NCBI GenBank assembly: GCA_046295655.1
Contig: JBKBMT010000069.1
Span: 1 to 13,620 of the forward strand
Direction: 5' to 3'
Length of the DNA stretch: 13,620 nt
DNA from: JBKBMT01 sp046295655
GTDB taxonomy: Bacteria > Pseudomonadota > Alphaproteobacteria > Rhodobacterales > Rhodobacteraceae
Shown: piece by piece, positions 8,906 to 13,620 of the stretch
Layout: the number at the start of each line of letters is the position of its first letter
Numbering within the stretch: the first letter of the stretch is position 1
Translations under genes and position numbers: made by a program
Notes under the pieces: model-generated
Seen by the model: the letters and a program-made list of their open reading frames with translations, nothing else
What the model was told of the DNA's origin: nothing
Databases searched by the model: none

Positions 8906-9673
8906 ATGCCGAACGGGCTGGAGATCGTCACGATACCCTGTCTGAGGGACAACTACGCCTACATCGCGCGTTCGGCGGACAGCATCGCGGTGATCGACGC
9001 GCCCGAGGCCGCGCCCATCGCCCAGGCACTCGACGCCCGCGGCTGGCAACCCGATACCCTGCTTCTGACGCACCACCACCACGATCACGTGGGCGGCGTC
9101 GCGGACTTGCGCGCCCGCTACGGATGCGCGGTCGTCGGTCCGGAGGCCGAGGCCGACCGTCTGCCACCGCTCGATCGCGCGGTCGGGCACCAAGACAGCT
9201 GGGGCGCGGGACCGGGTCGGGTCGAAGTGATTGCCGTTCCGGGACACACGCTCGGGCATGTTGCCTATCACTTTCCCGAGGGCGGTGCGGTGTTCACCGC
9301 CGACAGCCTCATGGCGCTGGGCTGCGGGCGCGTGTTCGAGGGCACGATGGCACAGATGTGGCACAGCCTGTCGCGCCTTGGCGCGCTGCCCCCCGAGACA
9401 CTGGTCTGCTCAGGGCACGAGTACACCCTGTCGAATGGCCGCTTCGCGGTGACCGTGGACCGTGACAACCCGGCGCTGCGCGCCCGCATCGCACGCATCG
9501 AGGCAGACCGTGCCGCCGACCGTCCGACCGTCCCTTCCCGGCTGTCCGAAGAACTTGCGACAAACCCGTTCCTTCGGGTAGCCGATCCGGCTATCCGCGC
9601 GCATCTGGGGCTCAAGGATGCCTCGGACGAAGAGGTCTTTGCCGAGATCCGGCACCGCAAGGACAGGTTCTGA
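8906..9673 (+). CDS. gloB: Hydroxyacylglutathione hydrolase (glyoxalase II)
   Basis: A 255-residue cytoplasmic metallo-beta-lactamase-fold enzyme that hydrolyses S-lactoylglutathione to lactate and glutathione, the second step of methylglyoxal detoxification. Seen: the dinuclear metal motif THHHHDH (55-61, ligands His56, His58, Asp60, His61), His114 in PGHTLGH (112-118), bridging Asp133 in TADSLMALGCGR, and His171 in SGHEYTLSN. The C-terminal glyoxalase II domain with NPFLR (220-224) binds glutathione and separates this from other hydrolases of the fold. The ATG at 8906 is chosen for its AGGAG (8894-8898), 7 bases upstream; the longer open frame upstream is antisense to the neighbouring gene. 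gloA is not in the window. Confidence 0.96.
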   Translation: MPNGLEIVTIPCLRDNYAYIARSADSIAVIDAPEAAPIAQALDARGWQPDTLLLTHHHHDHVGGVADLRARYGCAVVGPEAEADRLPPLDRAVGHQDSWGAGPGRVEVIAVPGHTLGHVAYHFPEGGAVFTADSLMALGCGRVFEGTMAQMWHSLSRLGALPPETLVCSGHEYTLSNGRFAVTVDRDNPALRARIARIEADRAADRPTVPSRLSEELATNPFLRVADPAIRAHLGLKDASDEEVFAEIRHRKDRF

Positions 9674-9987
9674 CGGCAGCGCCGAGCTTTGCGCAAGCCA
9701 TGTCTCGATCCCGGACGGACCGGATTGCCCGCCGGACCGTCGCAGCAGCAGCTCCTGGACCTTGTGTTCACCGCGATCCGCCTGAAGGCCGTTACCCGGC
9801 AGGAGAACCACCCGAGCGCCCGGGTTCCGAAGGATCAGTCCGCATCTTGCCGGGCACCGGAAGCCGTGCTGCGCCCGTTCCCGCGGTCGGCACCCAGGTC
9901 CGGCGCGATGGCGAACGCCCGTCCTGCACACCCGGACGGCATGCTCCCGGCCCGCTCCGATGGCCGTCGCCGGCGCAGGAATTCTTC

Positions 9988-10012
9988 CGCCGCTGCACGG
10001 TTGCATGCGGCG
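9988..10012. other. Bulged hairpin in the gloB-clpA gap
   Basis: CGCCGCTGCA (9988-9997) can pair with TGCA-T-GCGGCG (10002-10012), giving 10 pairs with one bulged T and a CGGT tetraloop. A T-rich CTTTTTG follows only 18 bases later, so this is a weak terminator candidate for gloB, or part of a structured RNA. Confidence 0.3.
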
Positions 10013-10078
10013 CCGCGACGGGTCTGTTCACTTTTTGCACAGTCGCGCGGGGAAATCGGCGTTGCCCCGAAATTGCAC

Positions 10079-10110
10079 TTGAAGCGTCGCAAAGAAAACC
10101 GAAGTTTAAT
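10079..10110 (+). promoter_or_regulatory. AT-rich tract, candidate clpA promoter
   Basis: TTTAAT at 10105-10110 matches the sigma-70 -10 box in five of six positions and is among the most AT-rich spots between genes here. The best -35 candidate, TTGAAG at 10079-10084 (part of CTTGAA), is 20 bp away, longer than ideal. CTTGAA resembles a heat-shock (RpoH) -35 box, which would suit clpA, but no matching RpoH -10 is seen at 13-18 bp. Confidence 0.35.
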
Positions 10111-10161
10111 CTTATCGAGGAAGGGTGGAAAACGTCCGGAACGACCCGCCCGCAACGGTCT

Positions 10162-10167
10162 AAGGAG
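10162..10167 (+). promoter_or_regulatory. Shine-Dalgarno that fixes the clpA GTG start
   Basis: AAGGAG lies 8 bases before GTG at 10176 and supports that non-ATG start, which also gives the usual ClpA N-terminus (PSFTSTLEQAIHGAL). Confidence 0.75.
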
Positions 10168-10175
10168 CACGTATC

Positions 10176-12494
<2,319 letters not shown>

Positions 12495-12519
12495 CCCCGC
12501 AGACCGGTAGCGACATCGG

Positions 12520-12550
12520 CGACGGCGCCCCCCCCCCGGCGGCGCCGTCG
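12520..12550 (+). terminator. Strong hairpin with C10 tract after clpA
   Basis: CGACGGCGCC (12520-12529) and GGCGCCGTCG (12541-12550) form a perfect 10-bp stem with an 11-base loop, starting 26 bp after the clpA stop. A run of ten C (12528-12537) enters the loop. No T-run follows, so it is an atypical terminator, though strong GC stems without U-tracts are common ends in GC-rich bacteria. Confidence 0.55.
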
Positions 12551-12576
12551 GGTGTCAGGGCACGGCCGCGCCGTCG
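12542..12576. repeat. Direct repeat GCGCCGTCG flanking the IS66 end
   Basis: GCGCCGTCG occurs at 12542-12550 (arm of the clpA hairpin) and again at 12568-12576, directly at the IS66 boundary. The 8 bp just outside the element, GCGCCGTC, would be its target duplication if the boundary is correct. The second copy may be chance in GC-rich DNA. Confidence 0.4.
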
Positions 12577-12599
12577 TAAGCATCCGGCGAGGGCCACGG
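12576..12599. repeat. Terminal inverted repeat of the IS66-family element
   Basis: GTAAGCATCCGGCGAGGG begins here. IS66-family ends characteristically start with GTAA, and this lies immediately past the tnpC stop codon, where the right end of such elements is expected. The partner repeat is not in the window, so the inner limit is approximate. Confidence 0.7.
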
Positions 12600-13543
12600 T
12601 CATGCTGCCTTGACATCTTCCTGCTGGGCCTTCCAGTTCCATGGGAGCAACTCGGGCAAGCGTGACACGGTGATGTCCGGCATGCGCGCAAGAACATCTG
12701 CCATCCATGCCTGCGGGTCGATGTCGTTCATCTTGCAACTGACGATGAGGGTATACATGAAGGCCGCCCTTTCGCCGCCGCGATCAGACCCTGCAAAGAG
12801 CCACGACTTCCTGCCCAATGCGATGCCTCTGAGGGTGCGCTCGGCGGCATTGTTGGTCAGGCAGATACGCCCATCATCGAGGAAAGCAGTGAACGCGCCC
12901 CACCGCTCGCCTTTGGGCGGAATTAGATAGTCGATGGCCTTGGCGACGCTGTTGTGTTTCGACATTCGCGCGCGCTCTTCCAGCAGCCAGGTATGCAGTT
13001 CCTCGACCAGCGGCCGGGATCGCGCCTGCCGCACGGCAAGGCGGGTATCCGCGCCCATGCCATTGATCTCGCGCTCGATATCGAAGATCGCGTCGATCCG
13101 TTTCACCGCCTCCAGAGCGACCGGCGAGATATCATGCGCGGGTTTACTCTTGCGCACATTTCCCGCGATATCGGCCAGCTCAAAAAACTTGCGTCGCGCG
13201 TGGCTCCAGCAGAGCGCACTGCGTGCAGGCCCTGGGCTGCGGTCGGCCAGATAGAGATCGTTATAGCCACTATAGGCATCGGCCTGGAGAACGCCCTGCC
13301 ACCCAGCGAGATGTGTGTTCGGTTGGATCATCTGGCGATCCCGCGAGAATTTGAACAGGGCGGCAGGTGGCGCGCTGCCACTCCATGGCCCGTCATCGCG
13401 CACATAGGTCCAAAGCCGTGCAGTTTTGGTGCCGCCACGCGCCAGAAGCGGCACTGTTGTGTCATCGCCATGCAAGCGCGCAGCGGTCAGAACATGCTGC
13501 TCGATCAATTCGTGTATCGGGGCCAGCGCGACGCAGTCATGCC
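12600..13543 (-). pseudogene. tnpC: IS66-family transposase TnpC, 5'-truncated by another element
   Basis: The readable part is about 314 residues, against roughly 500 for whole TnpC. It contains the DDE core: Asp in LHGDDTTVP, Asp in LQADAYSGYN and Glu in TNNAAERTLRGIALGRKSW. It also contains the HARRKFFELADI stretch and the C-terminal MYTLIVSCKMNDIDPQAWMADVL block of this family. The frame starts without a proper start codon: TnpC-like sequence can be followed back to about APIHELIE, then to base 13543, where the end of an IS3-like element begins, and a stop lies at 13560-13562. The zinc-finger and helix-turn-helix N-terminal region is missing. A TTG at 13508 could start a fragment, but such a product is unlikely to transpose. 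Confidence 0.85.
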
Positions 13544-13569
13544 TGGTCTTGCCCCCGTTTCACCGGACA
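13544..13569. repeat. Probable terminal inverted repeat of the IS3-like element
   Basis: It begins TGGTCTTGCCCCCG and continues to CCGGACA. It resembles in layout the ends of IS3-family elements of the IS2 type (TGG, TTGCCCC, then a GACA block), as I remember them. Only one end is visible, so the length cannot be confirmed. Confidence 0.5.
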
Positions 13570-13570
13570 C

Positions 13571-13620
13571 TCAGGCGGTTGCGGTTTGGGCGGCGATGAA
13601 CTCGCGAGGCGAGCGCATCT
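13571..13620 (-). CDS. C-terminal tail of an IS3-family OrfB transposase (partial)
   Basis: The frame enters from the right edge and ends MRSPREFIAAQTATA then TGA. The pattern 'SPREFIAA' near the end matches the tail of IS3-family integrase-type transposases, in which a tract like TP-x-EF follows the catalytic region. Catalytic residues are outside the window. The stop lies 27 bp inside the element's end, the normal arrangement. Confidence 0.55.
   Translation of the reverse strand, partial: MRSPREFIAAQTATA

Larger units (their letters stand above)
9674..10175. other. 502-bp region without a recognisable gene between gloB and clpA
   Basis: Several open frames cross this stretch on both strands, but none gives a protein I recognise. 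They are rich in Arg and Pro and run into neighbouring genes out of frame, as expected of non-coding GC-rich DNA. The gene for the ClpA adaptor ClpS was looked for here and is not seen. The region holds a bulged hairpin at 9988-10012 and an AT-rich tract at about 10070-10116 that contrasts with its surroundings. It could be a long clpA leader, a small RNA locus or a decayed gene. Confidence 0.6.
12576..13543 (-). mobile_element. IS66-family insertion sequence, right-end part
   Basis: The segment runs from the GTAAGC end to the point where homology to IS66 TnpC stops. It holds the 3' part of tnpC only; the 5' part and any accessory genes (tnpA, tnpB) lie beyond the inserted second element or have been lost. 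Because it sits after the clpA hairpin, insertion should not harm clpA. Confidence 0.8.
13544..13620 (-). mobile_element. End of an IS3-like insertion sequence
   Basis: From 13544 the sequence no longer fits IS66. It starts with TGG and a GC-rich repeat and then encodes the last residues of an OrfB-like transposase on the minus strand. The rest lies outside the window. It interrupts the IS66 tnpC frame, so this element inserted later. Confidence 0.6.

Overview
The window looks like the chromosome of a high-GC alphaproteobacterium, most likely of the Rhodobacteraceae (Rhodobacter, Paracoccus or Roseobacter relatives). The grounds are codon use strongly biased to G or C at third positions, a five-gene F1 ATP synthase operon (atpHAGDC) without the F0 genes, and proteins that resemble members of that family. 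No species can be named from the sequence alone.

Left part (2-2835, + strand): the 3' portion of a hybrid sensor kinase (H-box, HATPase, receiver, Hpt), cut by the window edge, overlaps by 4 bp a complete LuxO-type sigma-54 response regulator. Together they look like a self-contained phosphorelay. A convergent spacer of 165 bp with two GC-rich hairpins separates this pair from the next operon.

Centre (3001-7839, - strand): atpH-atpA-atpG-atpD-atpC encode F1 subunits delta, alpha, gamma, beta and epsilon. They are packed with gaps of 9-22 bp and one 1-bp overlap. All catalytic motifs are intact. The F0 genes are not here, as is usual in alphaproteobacteria, where they form a separate locus. 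A 253-bp non-coding stretch upstream of atpH should hold the operon promoter.

Next come a SAM-dependent methyltransferase-like gene (- strand) and gloB (glyoxalase II, + strand). They diverge from a 63-bp intergenic region that contains a perfect 18-bp inverted repeat, a likely operator. After gloB lies a 502-bp region without a convincing gene, ending in an AT-rich leader in front of clpA (Clp unfoldase, ClpP-binding loop present). No clpS is visible beside it.

Right end (12576-13620): mobile DNA. A hairpin with a C10 tract ends the clpA unit. Then comes the terminal repeat of an IS66-family element and the 3' two thirds of its tnpC transposase, and finally the end of a second, IS3-like element that appears to have inserted into tnpC.

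I found no clearly new biological system. The window is mostly housekeeping DNA. The points most worth a second look are the phosphorelay with non-canonical H-box and Hpt motifs, the palindrome between the methyltransferase and gloB, the nested insertion sequences, and the long leader of clpA.
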